A stretch of 64,000 nucleotides of DNA from an uncultured Winogradskyella sp. GTDB lineage: Bacteria; Bacteroidota; Bacteroidia; Flavobacteriales; Flavobacteriaceae. The translations under genes and the position numbers were made by a program. This document shows, one piece after another, positions 52,770-62,039 of this stretch. The notes under the pieces were generated by a model. That model searched no databases. It worked only from the letters and a program-made list of their open reading frames with translations, and was not told the DNA's origin. Position 1 is the first letter of the stretch. Each line of letters begins with the position of its first letter. The stretch is from the NCBI GenBank assembly GCA_913055905.1, contig CAJXLB010000001.1, forward strand, positions 921,746-985,745. Reading direction: 5' to 3'.

Positions 52770-53315
52770 ATGAAAACCGATCTCTCGCAATACGACAATA
52801 GTTGGTACCAGCCAGGAGCTCCGCTCAAAAGAGCCATATGGTATGTGGTAAGCTGTTTGTTCTTTCAACATTCCTGGGCTGTTTGTAACCGATTAAAGCG
52901 ACTGTTGTTACGAGTGTTTGGAGCAGAAGTAGGTAAGGGGGTCGTGATTAAACCCAGTGTTCAGATCAAATATCCGTGGAAGCTCAAGATCGGCAATCAT
53001 TGCTGGATTGGGGAAGGGGTATGGATCGATAACTTAGATGAGGTGACCTTGGGCGATCACGTTTCTATATCCCAAGGTGCCTTATTACTCTGTGGAAACC
53101 ATAATTATAAGTCCGCTACCTTTGATTTGATGGTAGCTCCCATTGTCTTGGACGAAGGGAGCTGGGTCGGCGCCAAGGCGGTTGTTTGTCCGGGTGTCAC
53201 TTTGCAGTCCCATGCTGTATTGGCGGTAGGGGCCGTGGCTACCAAGGATTTGGAGGCTTATGGTATCTATCAAGGGAATCCTGCCGTATTGGTAAAAAAA
53301 CGCAGAATAAACTAA
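52770..53315 (+). CDS. WcaF-like sugar O-acetyltransferase
   Basis: A 181-residue left-handed-beta-helix protein of the WcaF/LacA branch. It begins DLSQYDNSWYQPGAPLKRAIW, as WcaF proteins do, has GNHCWIGEGVWIDNLDEV near 70, and the catalytic His in CGNHNYKSATFD near 107. It likely adds acetyl to the repeat unit. It begins nine bases after the UDP-xylose synthase. Confidence 0.92.
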   Translation: MKTDLSQYDNSWYQPGAPLKRAIWYVVSCLFFQHSWAVCNRLKRLLLRVFGAEVGKGVVIKPSVQIKYPWKLKIGNHCWIGEGVWIDNLDEVTLGDHVSISQGALLLCGNHNYKSATFDLMVAPIVLDEGSWVGAKAVVCPGVTLQSHAVLAVGAVATKDLEAYGIYQGNPAVLVKKRRIN

Positions 53316-53321
53316 TAACCA

Positions 53322-54080
53322 TTGAAAGTTTCCATAATAACGGCCACCTATAACAGTGCAGCAACGATACAGGACTGTATGACGTCGGTATTGAGCCAAA
53401 GCTATACCAATGTGGAATACCTAATTATGGATGGGGCTTCTACCGATGCTACCTTGGCGCGCGTAGAGGAGTTGAAGGAAACGTATCCCGATGTCTGCAT
53501 CAAGATATATTCAGAGCCAGACAAGGGCATTTACGATGCCCTTAATAAAGGGATTAGCCGAGCGACAGGCGATATTATTGGCTTTGTGCATTCCGATGAC
53601 CTGTTGGCCTCACCAAAGGTTGTACAACAGGTGGTCGCTATGCTTACAACGCAGGGCTGTGATGGTGTCTATGGGGATTTAAAATATGTAACGCAACAGG
53701 ATACCGATCAGGTGGTTCGTTTTTGGAAAAGTCGGCCATTTCATCCCAAACTCCTTAAAACAGGCTGGATGCCGCCGCATCCGACGGTGTTTTTAAAGGC
53801 TTCGGTATACGAGGAATTGGGACTGTTTGATACCCGCTACACCATTGCTGCCGATTACGATTTTCTGCTGCGCTTGTTTACGACACCACATATCAGTATG
53901 CACTACATTCCCGAGACCATTACCTTGATGCGCTTGGGAGGTGCTAGTAATAGAAGCCTAAAAAATATCATCAATAAAATGACAGAGGACTATAAAGCCA
54001 TTACCACACATCGTGTTGGGGGCTTTGGGACTTTGTTCTTAAAGACAGCGTCTAAGTTTTCTCAGTTTTGGAAACGGTGA
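53322..54080 (+). CDS. Glycosyltransferase, GT2 family (WcaA-like)
   Basis: A 252-residue GT-A enzyme with VSIITATYNSAATIQDCM at the start, IMDGASTDATL near 38, SEPDKGIYDALNKGI near 66 and FVHSDDLLAS near 89; this subgroup includes colanic acid WcaA-type enzymes. The start is TTG. It is the last gene before a 1.2-kb repeat-rich gap. Confidence 0.92.
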   Translation: MKVSIITATYNSAATIQDCMTSVLSQSYTNVEYLIMDGASTDATLARVEELKETYPDVCIKIYSEPDKGIYDALNKGISRATGDIIGFVHSDDLLASPKVVQQVVAMLTTQGCDGVYGDLKYVTQQDTDQVVRFWKSRPFHPKLLKTGWMPPHPTVFLKASVYEELGLFDTRYTIAADYDFLLRLFTTPHISMHYIPETITLMRLGGASNRSLKNIINKMTEDYKAITTHRVGGFGTLFLKTASKFSQFWKR

Positions 54081-54104
54081 TTGGCTTAGTATTGCGTTAT
54101 GGGA

Positions 54105-54540
54105 ATGGGGGTAATTTGTTAATTGTGATGTGGTGATGGTGTTATGGTGTTATAAAGTTATAGGGTTATGTGGTTATGAGGTTATAAAGTTATATGGTTA
54201 TGTAGTGGTGTGGTGATGGTGTAATTTGACCCAAGACCCAATACCCAAGACCCAAAGACTATTTGTCTTTGTTCTCTTCTCTCTTTTCTCTTTTCTATTG
54301 AACAGATTCTTCGGTCACTGTGTTCCCTCTGAATGCCAGTTCCATTCGTATTTTGGGTGTTAGTGTAGAGTTTGAGTTGTCATTGACTTCGTCGAACCTT
54401 CGGTTTCTGAGCGTTAGCGAAGAATCTCTTTTTTCGGTTTAGATTCTTCGGTCACTGTGTTCCCTCAGAATGACACTGCTTTTTGTCATTCTGACACGGA
54501 GTGTAGCGAGGTGGAAGAATCTTTTTTTTACTTTTTTATT
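54105..54540 (+). repeat. Composite intergenic repeat with extra D-type block
   Basis: GGTTATGAGG-type units (54120-54225), GACCCAATACCCAAGACCC (to 54258), a CT-rich block (54262-54296), then ATTGAACAGATTCTTCGGTC and two more ATTCTTCGGTCACTGTGTTC-type copies. Bases 54377-54432 are the reverse complement of the block found at 29760-29815. Confidence 0.8.
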
Positions 54541-54715
54541 CATGGGATATTTATTTTGATAAAGTGGTATTCATGAATGCATAATCATTTATTCGTGTTT
54601 GCACATTCATTAATGATATGCATTTGCATTGTGCAGACCCTTCGAGTTGTTCCACAACGTACCTTCAATCAAAATATATTTTGATCTCGGTAATGCTCAG
54701 GGTAAAATCCACAAA

Positions 54716-54773
54716 CCTGCCTGCCGGCAAGGCAGGAAGGTCTAGGCTGCACTTTTTAGTCTTGAAAACTTGG
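54716..54773 (+). repeat. Short palindrome plus truncated foldback element
   Basis: The CCTGCC...GGCAGG palindrome (54716-54736) is followed by GGTCTAGGCTGCAC and about 30 more bases identical to the left end of the element at 54841, then the sequence changes. It looks like a broken copy. Confidence 0.7.
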
Positions 54774-54840
54774 CTATATGGTGTTATTGTCTTTTCTGTG
54801 ATTATGTTCTTTTTACCATTGCCGTAAAAAGAACCAAAAA

Positions 54841-55028
54841 GGTCTAGGCTGCACTTTTTAGTCTTGAAAACCTGGCAAAACGTCGTTATCGTGCGCATGG
54901 CAACCACTGCGTTAGGCCATGCTCCGCTGCCCGCCGCGACGCCGTTTTTGGGTTTTGCTACGACTAAAAACTGAGGCCGTTTTTTCCCTACCGCTTCAAG
55001 CTATATGTTCCGAAGTAGCTTGGTAGGC
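54841..55028 (+). repeat. Foldback element, core type 2
   Basis: Left end GGTCTAGGCTGCAC, right end GTAGCTTGGTAGGC. The interior is a long imperfect hairpin (TTTTTAGTC/GACTAAAAA, GGCAAAAC/GTTTTGC). It is the inverse-orientation relative of 29489-29699, and another copy is at 61871. Confidence 0.8.
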
Positions 55029-55059
55029 GCGACCTTAATTGTGTGGAATGTGATTCGTG

Positions 55060-55200
55060 AGTAGGTGAAGGAGTTACAGGGTTATAAAGTTATGTGGTTA
55101 TAAGGTTATAAGGTTATATTGTGATGCAGTGGTGCGTTAATACTTATTTTGACCCAAGACCCAAGACTTAAGACCCAATACCCAAGCCCATTGTCTTTCT
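55060..55200 (+). repeat. Short composite repeat upstream of wecB
   Basis: GGTTATAAGGTTATAAGG-type units then GACCCAAGACTTAAGACC-type units. The rest of the gap to 55307 holds the wecB promoter. Confidence 0.75.
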
Positions 55201-55229
55201 AAAATTTTTTAAACTGTGGTATAAAGCCA

Positions 55230-55260
55230 TTGGCAAAGCTTATTAATTCCTTTACATTTG
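55230..55260 (+). promoter_or_regulatory. Promoter of wecB
   Basis: TTG at 55230-55232, a 20-base spacer and TACATTTG at 55253-55260 give a good Bacteroidota-type -33/-7 pair, 47 bases before the wecB start. Confidence 0.6.
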
Positions 55261-55307
55261 AGGTGCTATAATCAAAACAGCTACGATGCCAACTGGGACT
55301 ATAAATT

Positions 55308-56423
55308 ATGTGTAGAATTACCCTTATCGCGGGCGCACGCCCTAATTTTATGAAGATTGCGCCTATTCTTCATGCCATAGAAGCCGCTAAGGAACAGGGC
55401 AGGACCATAGAGTACCGTTTGGTGCATACAGGGCAACATTACGATCATAATATGTCCGAAAGCTTTTTCGAACAACTCCAGATTCCAGAACCGCATGTGA
55501 ATTTGGAATGCCATGGCGGTACCCAAGCCGAACAAACAGCAGCAATTCTGGTGGCCTTTGAAAAGGACTTACAAGAACACCCTGCCGAAGTCGTTTTGGT
55601 CGTGGGCGATGTCACCTCCACCATGGCCTGTGCCCTCGTGGCGCAAAAGCTGCATACCAAAGTCGCCCATGTCGAAGCCGGGATACGCTCAGGCGATTGG
55701 ACCATGCCAGAGGAAATCAATCGTCTGGTAACCGATAGTATCACCAATTATTTCTTTACCACCTCGGAATTGGCCAATGCCAATCTGTTAAAAAGTGGCG
55801 TAGATCCCAATGCCATCTTTTATGTGGGCAATACCATGATCGATACCTTATTGAAACATAAGCCTTACTTTAAAACACCTGCCTTTTGGGAGGATAAAGG
55901 TTTGGAACCTCAAAATTATTTGGTGCTGACTTTACATCGTCCAGCCAATGTCGATCAAGAGGCGCAGCTTAAGGCTATGCTGGATGCGTTGCTGGCCCAT
56001 TCCAGGAATTTGCCCATTATCTTTCCCGTTCACCCCAGAACAGCTAAAATATTGGAAGGTCTGGATATAAAGCATCCACAATTGCATTTGGTACCACCCT
56101 TATCCTATTTGGAATTCAATTACTTGGTGCAACACGCCAAAGCGGTGGTTACGGATTCCGGAGGGATTACCGAAGAAGCCTCCGTTATGGGTGTGCCCTG
56201 TATGACGCTGCGGGACACTACGGAACGCCCCGAAACCATCACCTTGGGGACCAATGAACTGGTTGGGACCAACCCGAAACACTTAAAGCCCTTTATGGAT
56301 ATCCTGTTTAAAGGCGATTGGAAGGAAGGACGACCCATACCCATGTGGGATGGAAAGACCGCCAAGCGTATCGTGGATATTTTACTGGAATTGCAAAGCC
56401 GACAAGATCTGGGAAATTTATAG
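55308..56423 (+). CDS. wecB: UDP-GlcNAc 2-epimerase (non-hydrolysing)
   Basis: Interconverts UDP-GlcNAc and UDP-ManNAc. It is a 371-residue GT-B-like protein: GARPNFMKIAPIL near residue 8, VEAGIRSGDWTMPEEINR near 123, and VTDSGGITEEASVMGVPC near 282 with the conserved acidic and UDP-binding residues. It differs from LegG above, which hydrolyses its substrate. No dedicated ManNAc dehydrogenase lies beside it. Confidence 0.95.
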   Translation: MCRITLIAGARPNFMKIAPILHAIEAAKEQGRTIEYRLVHTGQHYDHNMSESFFEQLQIPEPHVNLECHGGTQAEQTAAILVAFEKDLQEHPAEVVLVVGDVTSTMACALVAQKLHTKVAHVEAGIRSGDWTMPEEINRLVTDSITNYFFTTSELANANLLKSGVDPNAIFYVGNTMIDTLLKHKPYFKTPAFWEDKGLEPQNYLVLTLHRPANVDQEAQLKAMLDALLAHSRNLPIIFPVHPRTAKILEGLDIKHPQLHLVPPLSYLEFNYLVQHAKAVVTDSGGITEEASVMGVPCMTLRDTTERPETITLGTNELVGTNPKHLKPFMDILFKGDWKEGRPIPMWDGKTAKRIVDILLELQSRQDLGNL

Positions 56424-56492
56424 CGGACGTTACCCGAAAACGTATTTTATTTGTATCTTTTCACCCCCTTAGAGCATAAACGCTATTGTGCT

Positions 56493-57578
56493 ATGATCCA
56501 ACAACTACTTGACGACTTTTCGCCAGAACAGCACAGCCTGTTGTGGCTCTTAATGGCCTTTGTCTTGGCGTTTTTTATTGCCTCACAATCCTTTCCTACG
56601 ATTTTGTATGTGGCTCGAAAAAAGCATCTCATGGACGAGCCCGATGATCGTAGTGTGCATTCCACACATACCCCTACCTTGGGCGGTATCGGTATTTTTT
56701 TAGGACTCGTTGTAGTGATGACCATTGTGGGTGCCTTTTTAAATACCAAGGTTTTGCTTTTGGTTATGGGAGGTCTTACCGTATTATTCTTTTTAGGGCT
56801 GAAGGATGATTTAACCTTATTGTCGGCACAAAAGAAATTTTTAGGACAATTGTTTTCTGCCCTTCTCCTTATTGTCTTTACGGATACACGGATTATTGGC
56901 TTTTCAACCATTCTGGGTATCGATGTGCTGCCGTATTGGGTGTCCGTCGGTTTTACCCTGTTTGTCTATATCTTGATCATCAATGCGTATAACCTTATTG
57001 ACGGCGTTGACGGGCTAGCAGGTACCATAGCCCTCTGTGCCAGTGGCATCTTCAGCTATTTGTTTGTCATGGCCGGTGATTTGAGCTTGGCTACCATCGC
57101 CATTGCCTTATGTGGGTCCTTGATTGCCTTTTTACGCAAAAATTTCTCCTCAAAACAGAAATTGTTTATGGGGGATACAGGTTCCATGGTCGTGGGCTTT
57201 TTATTGGCGGTATTTACGGTGAGCTTTATCCATATGGCCCAAAGTGATGCCAGTTCTGATTATTACAGGGCAGCACCTGCTTTAGCGCTAGCCTTGTTGT
57301 TTTATCCTTTGATCGATACCTTACGTATCTTTTTTATTCGTCTTTTTGTGCATAAGACCAGTCCCTTTAAAGCCGATAAGAACCATATCCACCACCGCTT
57401 TATCCAGGCGGGTTTTAGCCATTTGGCGACCACTTTAAGCATTTCGGGGATTAATATCCTCATTGTGACTATCGCCTTTAATTTAACAGGGCTGTACCTC
57501 GATAACCAGATTTTTAGTTTGTTAGTCTATGGTTCGGTCTTATATTTGATTCCTTTTGGCATCAAGAAAATAAGTTGA
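56493..57578 (+). CDS. wecA: Undecaprenyl-phosphate sugar-1-phosphate transferase (WecA/TagO family)
   Basis: A polytopic membrane enzyme of about 361 residues that starts the lipid-linked repeat unit by moving GlcNAc-1-P or a relative onto undecaprenyl phosphate. Motifs: DEPDDRSVHSTHTPTLGGI near 48-66, NLIDGVDGLAGT near 168, FMGDTGSMVVGF near 226, and the cytosolic NHIHHRF near 293. I use the ATG at 56493; an upstream in-frame TTG (56451) would add 14 residues. It follows wecB by 69 bases and precedes the export genes, so it probably initiates this polymer. Confidence 0.93.
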   Translation: MIQQLLDDFSPEQHSLLWLLMAFVLAFFIASQSFPTILYVARKKHLMDEPDDRSVHSTHTPTLGGIGIFLGLVVVMTIVGAFLNTKVLLLVMGGLTVLFFLGLKDDLTLLSAQKKFLGQLFSALLLIVFTDTRIIGFSTILGIDVLPYWVSVGFTLFVYILIINAYNLIDGVDGLAGTIALCASGIFSYLFVMAGDLSLATIAIALCGSLIAFLRKNFSSKQKLFMGDTGSMVVGFLLAVFTVSFIHMAQSDASSDYYRAAPALALALLFYPLIDTLRIFFIRLFVHKTSPFKADKNHIHHRFIQAGFSHLATTLSISGINILIVTIAFNLTGLYLDNQIFSLLVYGSVLYLIPFGIKKIS

Positions 57579-57605
57579 CCAAGGGGGCATATTTGCCTTT
57601 AGTTT

Positions 57606-57635
57606 TTGCCAGTCCTTGAAATGCGATTATATTTG
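57606..57635 (+). promoter_or_regulatory. Promoter of the wza-wzc pair
   Basis: TTG at 57606-57608, a 19-base spacer and TATATTTG at 57628-57635, 24 bases before the wza start. It is one of the best promoter matches in the window. Confidence 0.6.
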
Positions 57636-57658
57636 TCCGATATAGAGGTGATACAACG

Positions 57659-58420
57659 ATGAAAATACGGTTTTTGGTGCTATTGATTTTAGGCGTTTTA
57701 AGCTCTTGTGCGTCTAAGAAGGATATTTTTTATATGCAGGACGCGACACCTATTGCTGAAACGGAAGTCAATTATGTGTCGTCCGTGATACAACCTAATG
57801 ATATCCTTAGAATTAATGTTGAGAGTATTGTCCCCGAAGCGGCGATACCTTATAATCGAGGCACAGGGCAGGGTATGGTTCAACAGAATCCACAAATGCT
57901 TCAATTAGACGGTTATTTGGTGTCTGAACAAAATACCATCAGTTTTCCTATTTTGGGGACCATTAGTACTGCTGGCAAAACCACTGAAGCCTTGGCCAAG
58001 CATATCACAGAAATCTTAGTGTCAGGTGGGCATTTAAAACAGCCTACCGTTAACGTCCGCTTGGTCAATGCCAAGGTCACGATTTTGGGCGAAGTGAATC
58101 AACCCGGTACCTATACCTTTACCGAGCAGAATATAACCCTTTTGCAGGCTCTGGGCTATGCTGGGGATCTCACCATCAATGGAAAGCGTGATGATGTGCT
58201 ATTAACCCGTGAAGTTGATGGGAACCGCCGCGTTACGCATATTGATCTCACGTCTGCTGAATTTATGAATGGTGAATTTTATTTTATAAAGCCTAATGAT
58301 GTCATTGTGGTAAATCCAAATAAGCCTCGTGTTATGAATTCCGGTTATATCAGTAATGTGGGAGTTGTATTTGGTGCGGTATCTTTAGCATTAAGTATAG
58401 CCGTATTATTGTCACGCTAA
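57659..58420 (+). CDS. wza: Polysaccharide export outer-membrane lipoprotein (Wza-like)
   Basis: A 253-residue lipoprotein: signal peptide with lipobox LSSC, Cys near residue 17. The polysaccharide export domain starts at VIQPNDILRINVESIVPEA (near 42), then a SLBB-like segment VTILGEVNQPGTYTF near 140. A hydrophobic stretch near the C-terminus (VGVVFGAVSLALSIAVLL) probably spans the outer membrane as a helix. It is shorter than E. coli Wza (one SLBB domain instead of two), as is usual in Bacteroidota. wzc follows three bases later. Confidence 0.93.
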   Translation: MKIRFLVLLILGVLSSCASKKDIFYMQDATPIAETEVNYVSSVIQPNDILRINVESIVPEAAIPYNRGTGQGMVQQNPQMLQLDGYLVSEQNTISFPILGTISTAGKTTEALAKHITEILVSGGHLKQPTVNVRLVNAKVTILGEVNQPGTYTFTEQNITLLQALGYAGDLTINGKRDDVLLTREVDGNRRVTHIDLTSAEFMNGEFYFIKPNDVIVVNPNKPRVMNSGYISNVGVVFGAVSLALSIAVLLSR

Positions 58421-58423
58421 GCT

Positions 58424-60760
58424 ATGGAACAGTCTCAATTTAACATCACTAATTTTAAGGAGGACGATAGTTTGGACATCAAACAAGAGGTGCAGCGCTA
58501 TCTCAATTATTGGCCCTGGTTTCTCCTCGCGGTTGTGGTGGCCCTTTTTGCTGCCTATACCTATTTACGGTATACGCCTAAGGTGTATCAAAGCACCGCT
58601 AAGATTAAGATTTTGGACGAATCTGAAGGTTTGGAATTGCCCTCTTCAGCCTTTGTTTTTAATCGCAGCAATATCAATTTGGAAAATGAGATTGAAATCC
58701 TCACCTCCTATATTATCGCCGAGCGCGTGGTGCGGGACCTCAACTTAAGCACTACCTTTTATGATCAGGGCACGATAAGAACCACGAGAATTTTTAGCCT
58801 ACCGTTTACTTTTGAGCAACATATTAAACCTGATAGTATTGTACAGCCACAGCAGTATCAAGTGGATGTGCAGGAGGATGGGTTTTTAGTCACCGACCTC
58901 CGTACTGAGCAACAACTGCAGTTTCCGGGCTACAGTACTTATGCTAAACCGCATGATTTGCCCTTTGATATTCGATATAATCCCGAGCGTTCTGAAGAAA
59001 GCTATGTTGGTAAAAGTTATATTATTAACTTCTCTTTGATCAAGTATGCGGCACTGGCTTTAAAATCACAAATTCAGGCTGAACCGATTGGCAATGGGAG
59101 TGATCTCTTAAAACTAACACGTAAAGGTGAAAGTCAGGATGTATCTGAAGCTATTTTAAATTCATTGATTGAGGTTTTTAATCAGGATGGTATTAAAGAC
59201 CGACAACTCGTTTTTAAGCGAACCTTGGACTTTATAGACGACCGTTTTGTGTACCTAGCACAGGAATTGGATTCCATAGAGGTGAGTCGGCAAGATTTTA
59301 AACAAGAGAATAATCTGGTGGATTTGGTAGCCGATGCCCAGGTGGGCCTAGAGCAACGCACCAAATCGGATGAGGAGGTCTTTCAATTGGAAAACCAGTT
59401 GACTTTGGCCCAACTTTTACAGGACGTCTTGGACAACAACCCTAAAGGGAACCTTTTGCCGGCTAATATTGGCCTGGATAACGGTGGGGTTAATGCCTTG
59501 ATTTCAGAGTATAATACTGCGGTGTCGGAGCGCGATAAACTGGCCAATAGTGCTGGGGAGAATAATCCGGCCGTGCAATTGGCCTCAGGAACCATCCAGG
59601 ATTTAGGCCACAATATTAAGCGCTCTTTGGAGTCGTATGTCAACCAATTGCAGGTCTCCCTGAAGCAATTGGAAAGCCGCAACACGAAGTTTGTGGGCCA
59701 GGTCTCCAGTATTCCGGAAAAAGAAAAACTGTTACGGGCTATAGAGCGGCAACAAAAAATTAAGGAAAGCCTCTATCTGTTGCTTTTACAGAAGCGGGAA
59801 GAGGCCGCTATTAATCTGGCGATAACCGAACCCTCCATTAAGGTGGTAGAGAATGCCTTAACGGGTTCCCAACCGATTTCGCCCAAGCCAAGTATTATTT
59901 ATGCAGGTGCCCTTTTAGCAGGCTTATTGGTGCCCTTTGGTGTCCTATACCTGCTATTTATGCTGGACACCAAACTGCATAGTAAGGATGATATCTTGAA
60001 TTTAACCTCTGACATACCTGTACTGGCCGAGATTCCCGACTTAAAGAAAACCAAAGACGTCGTCTTTACCGATCCCAACGACCGGTCGCCATTGGCGGAG
60101 TCCTTCAGGATATTGAGTGCCAATGTGGATTTTATTCTACCCGTGAAGGACCAGCCTAAAGGTCAGGTGATATTCTGTACCTCTACCATCAAAGGCGAGG
60201 GGAAGACCTTAGTGAGCCTCAATCTGTCCTTAGCCCTCTCAAGTATCAATAAAAAAGTGTTACTCATCGGTGCCGATCTGCGGAATCCGCAAATCCACAC
60301 CCATATTGCCGCCGATAAGCACAAACCGGGCTTGTCCAATTACCTGCATGATGGGGACTTCGATTGGCAGTCGGCCATCGTCAAAGGCTTTGAGAAACAT
60401 CCCAATCACGATATTATCCTTTCGGGAAGCATTCCGCCCAATCCGGCGAGTCTTTTAACCAACGGCCGTTTTAAACTCCTTATAGAAGAGGCAAAAGATA
60501 TTTATGATTACATTATCGTAGATACCGCGCCCACCATCTTGGTGACGGATACCTTGCTCATCTCACAAATTGCAGATGCCACACTCTATATTGCACGTGC
60601 CAATTTTACCGAGAAGAAACTCTTGGAATTCTCAAAGGAATTGCACAAGGGCGGCAAACTCAAAAATATGGCTTATGTGGTGAATAGTGTAGGGGCCAGC
60701 AAGTCTTATGGCTACTCCTACAACTATGGCTATAATTACGGTTACGGACAAAATAGTTAG
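58424..60760 (+). CDS. wzc: Tyrosine-autokinase, chain-length regulator (Wzc)
   Basis: A 778-residue inner-membrane protein. An N-terminal Wzz domain follows a hydrophobic segment (WFLLAVVVALFAAYTYL near residue 34), coiled periplasmic helices come next, then a GNVR-type segment (ERQQKIKESLYLLLLQKREEA near 443) and a second membrane segment near 495. The cytosolic BY-kinase domain has Walker A TSTIKGEGKTLVS near 586, Walker A' LLIGADLRNP near 613 and Walker B YIIVDTAP near 696. The tail is a tyrosine cluster (YGYSYNYGYNYGYG). It controls polymer length and export with Wza. The matching phosphatase is probably the fused domain at 37680. Confidence 0.96.
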   Translation: MEQSQFNITNFKEDDSLDIKQEVQRYLNYWPWFLLAVVVALFAAYTYLRYTPKVYQSTAKIKILDESEGLELPSSAFVFNRSNINLENEIEILTSYIIAERVVRDLNLSTTFYDQGTIRTTRIFSLPFTFEQHIKPDSIVQPQQYQVDVQEDGFLVTDLRTEQQLQFPGYSTYAKPHDLPFDIRYNPERSEESYVGKSYIINFSLIKYAALALKSQIQAEPIGNGSDLLKLTRKGESQDVSEAILNSLIEVFNQDGIKDRQLVFKRTLDFIDDRFVYLAQELDSIEVSRQDFKQENNLVDLVADAQVGLEQRTKSDEEVFQLENQLTLAQLLQDVLDNNPKGNLLPANIGLDNGGVNALISEYNTAVSERDKLANSAGENNPAVQLASGTIQDLGHNIKRSLESYVNQLQVSLKQLESRNTKFVGQVSSIPEKEKLLRAIERQQKIKESLYLLLLQKREEAAINLAITEPSIKVVENALTGSQPISPKPSIIYAGALLAGLLVPFGVLYLLFMLDTKLHSKDDILNLTSDIPVLAEIPDLKKTKDVVFTDPNDRSPLAESFRILSANVDFILPVKDQPKGQVIFCTSTIKGEGKTLVSLNLSLALSSINKKVLLIGADLRNPQIHTHIAADKHKPGLSNYLHDGDFDWQSAIVKGFEKHPNHDIILSGSIPPNPASLLTNGRFKLLIEEAKDIYDYIIVDTAPTILVTDTLLISQIADATLYIARANFTEKKLLEFSKELHKGGKLKNMAYVVNSVGASKSYGYSYNYGYNYGYGQNS

Positions 60761-60860
60761 GTCCGTTCGTTCACAGGTTCCTTTTTTAACATGATATTTA
60801 TCATACTTTCTCTGATGGATAAGGCTTACTTTTAATAGTGAATTATAAATCCTAGAAATC

Positions 60861-61280
60861 ATGAGAACTATAGAACCCATATCGTCAATAATGTCTACGG
60901 ATATTATTGCCTTGCATCGCGATGATGATCTTGAAACGGCCGAAATGCTTTTTAAGCGTCATAAGATAAGACACATTCCTGTGGTAGATAAGGATGTTAT
61001 TATAGGGATGTTGAGTTATACTGATCTGTTGCGTATCAGTTTTGCTGATGCCGTAGATCCTTACGACACTGACGTAGATACGTTGGTCTATAATATGTTT
61101 ACCATTGAACAGGTGATGGCCAAGAATATTATTTCCGTGCCCTCCACAGCTTCTATCAAGCAAGTGGCAGAGCTCTTGGCACAACGTGAGTTCCATGCCT
61201 TACCTGTCGTGGACAACGGTAATTTGGTGGGTATTGTCACCACTACCGATTTGATTAACTATCTATTGAAAAAACTGTAG
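60861..61280 (+). CDS. Two-CBS-domain protein
   Basis: A 139-residue cytosolic protein made of two CBS motifs: residues 8-60 (IMSTDIIALHRDDDLETAEMLF, HIPVVDKDVIIGMLSYTDLL) and 85-139 (VMAKNIISVPSTASIKQVAELL, HALPVVDNGNLVGIVTTTDLI). Such stand-alone pairs usually bind adenine nucleotides and regulate a partner. No partner is evident; it is 100 bases after wzc on the same strand and ends before a terminator at 61377. Confidence 0.92.
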   Translation: MRTIEPISSIMSTDIIALHRDDDLETAEMLFKRHKIRHIPVVDKDVIIGMLSYTDLLRISFADAVDPYDTDVDTLVYNMFTIEQVMAKNIISVPSTASIKQVAELLAQREFHALPVVDNGNLVGIVTTTDLINYLLKKL

Positions 61281-61376
61281 AAGGCCAGTGACTTGGGATT
61301 TCTATAGTGATTAGACTCTATGGTACTGGTTGCCATAGGACGTGCCGTACCGCCATGTTGTTTTAATTGCGGTATT

Positions 61377-61412
61377 GAAAACGGGCTTTTGTATATCAAG
61401 AGTCCGTTTTTA
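61377..61412 (+). terminator. Terminator after the CBS gene
   Basis: A ten-base stem with two G-T pairs (ACGGGCTTTT with AAGAGTCCGT), loop GTATATC, then TTTTTA. Confidence 0.7.
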
Positions 61413-61439
61413 TTTTGGGAATTTTATTGTTTTGGAGTT

Positions 61440-61625
61440 AGATAGTTGTGATTGGTGTTTCGGTGATGCGGTGATGTGGTTAAGGAGTTATGGAGTAATA
61501 TGGTTAAGTAGTTATAGGGTTATAAGGTTATATGGTAATGCAGTGGTGCGGTCATAAGTAATTTGACCTAAGGCCATTGCCTTTTTGTCTCTTTTCTCTA
61601 GTCTCATCTCTCTTGTCTTTTTTTG
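61440..61625 (+). repeat. Composite intergenic repeat after the CBS gene
   Basis: GGTTAAGGAGTTATGG and GGTTATAAGG-type units, GACCTAAGGCC, and a CT-rich run (61588-61620), in the order A-B-C. No gene is seen. Confidence 0.75.
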
Positions 61626-61627
61626 TT

Positions 61628-61860
61628 AGGTCGAGCCTTTCGTCAAGCTCAAGACAGGCTACGTTGAGACCTCTTCGATAAAACAAACTTCATCAACAAC
61701 ATCACATTTCGACTGCGCTCAATGTGACAAGGCGGTAAGGTGACAGGCTAGTTCTTTTGTCAGGTCGAGCGCAGTCGAGACCTCTTCGGTAACGATAAAC
61801 TTCATCAAGAGCGCCACATTTCGACTGCGCTCAGAGCAGAACCTAAAAACCTACCGGCAG
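61628..61860 (-). repeat. TTTCGACTGCGCTC-type repeats, inverted copy of 28284-28505
   Basis: Contains TTTCGACTGCGCTCAATGTG, GGTCGAGCGCAGTCGAGACC and CAGAACCTAAAAACCTACCGG. The order is the reverse complement of that at 28284. Confidence 0.8.
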
Positions 61861-61870
61861 TCAGGAAAAT

Positions 61871-62020
61871 CTAGGCTACAGTTTTCAATTTTGAAAACTT
61901 GGCAAAACGTCGTTATCGTGCGGATGGCAACCACTACGTTAGGCCATGCTTCGCTGCCCGCCGCGACGTCGTTTTTTGGTTTTGCTACGACTATAAACTG
62001 AGGCCGTTTTCATCCTACCA
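61871..62020 (+). repeat. Foldback element, core type 2, diverged
   Basis: CTAGGCTACAG at the left, TTGGCAAAACGTCGTTATCG and GGTTTTGCTACGAC inside, ATCCTACCA at the right. Close to 54841-55028 but shortened and with more changes. Confidence 0.75.
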
Positions 62021-62039
62021 TTTTATGAAATAGTAAATA

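Noticed and set aside
55308-56423. wecB as a second legionaminate epimerase
   Set aside because: It matches the non-hydrolysing WecB type, while the NeuC-type hydrolysing enzyme is already present at 24918.
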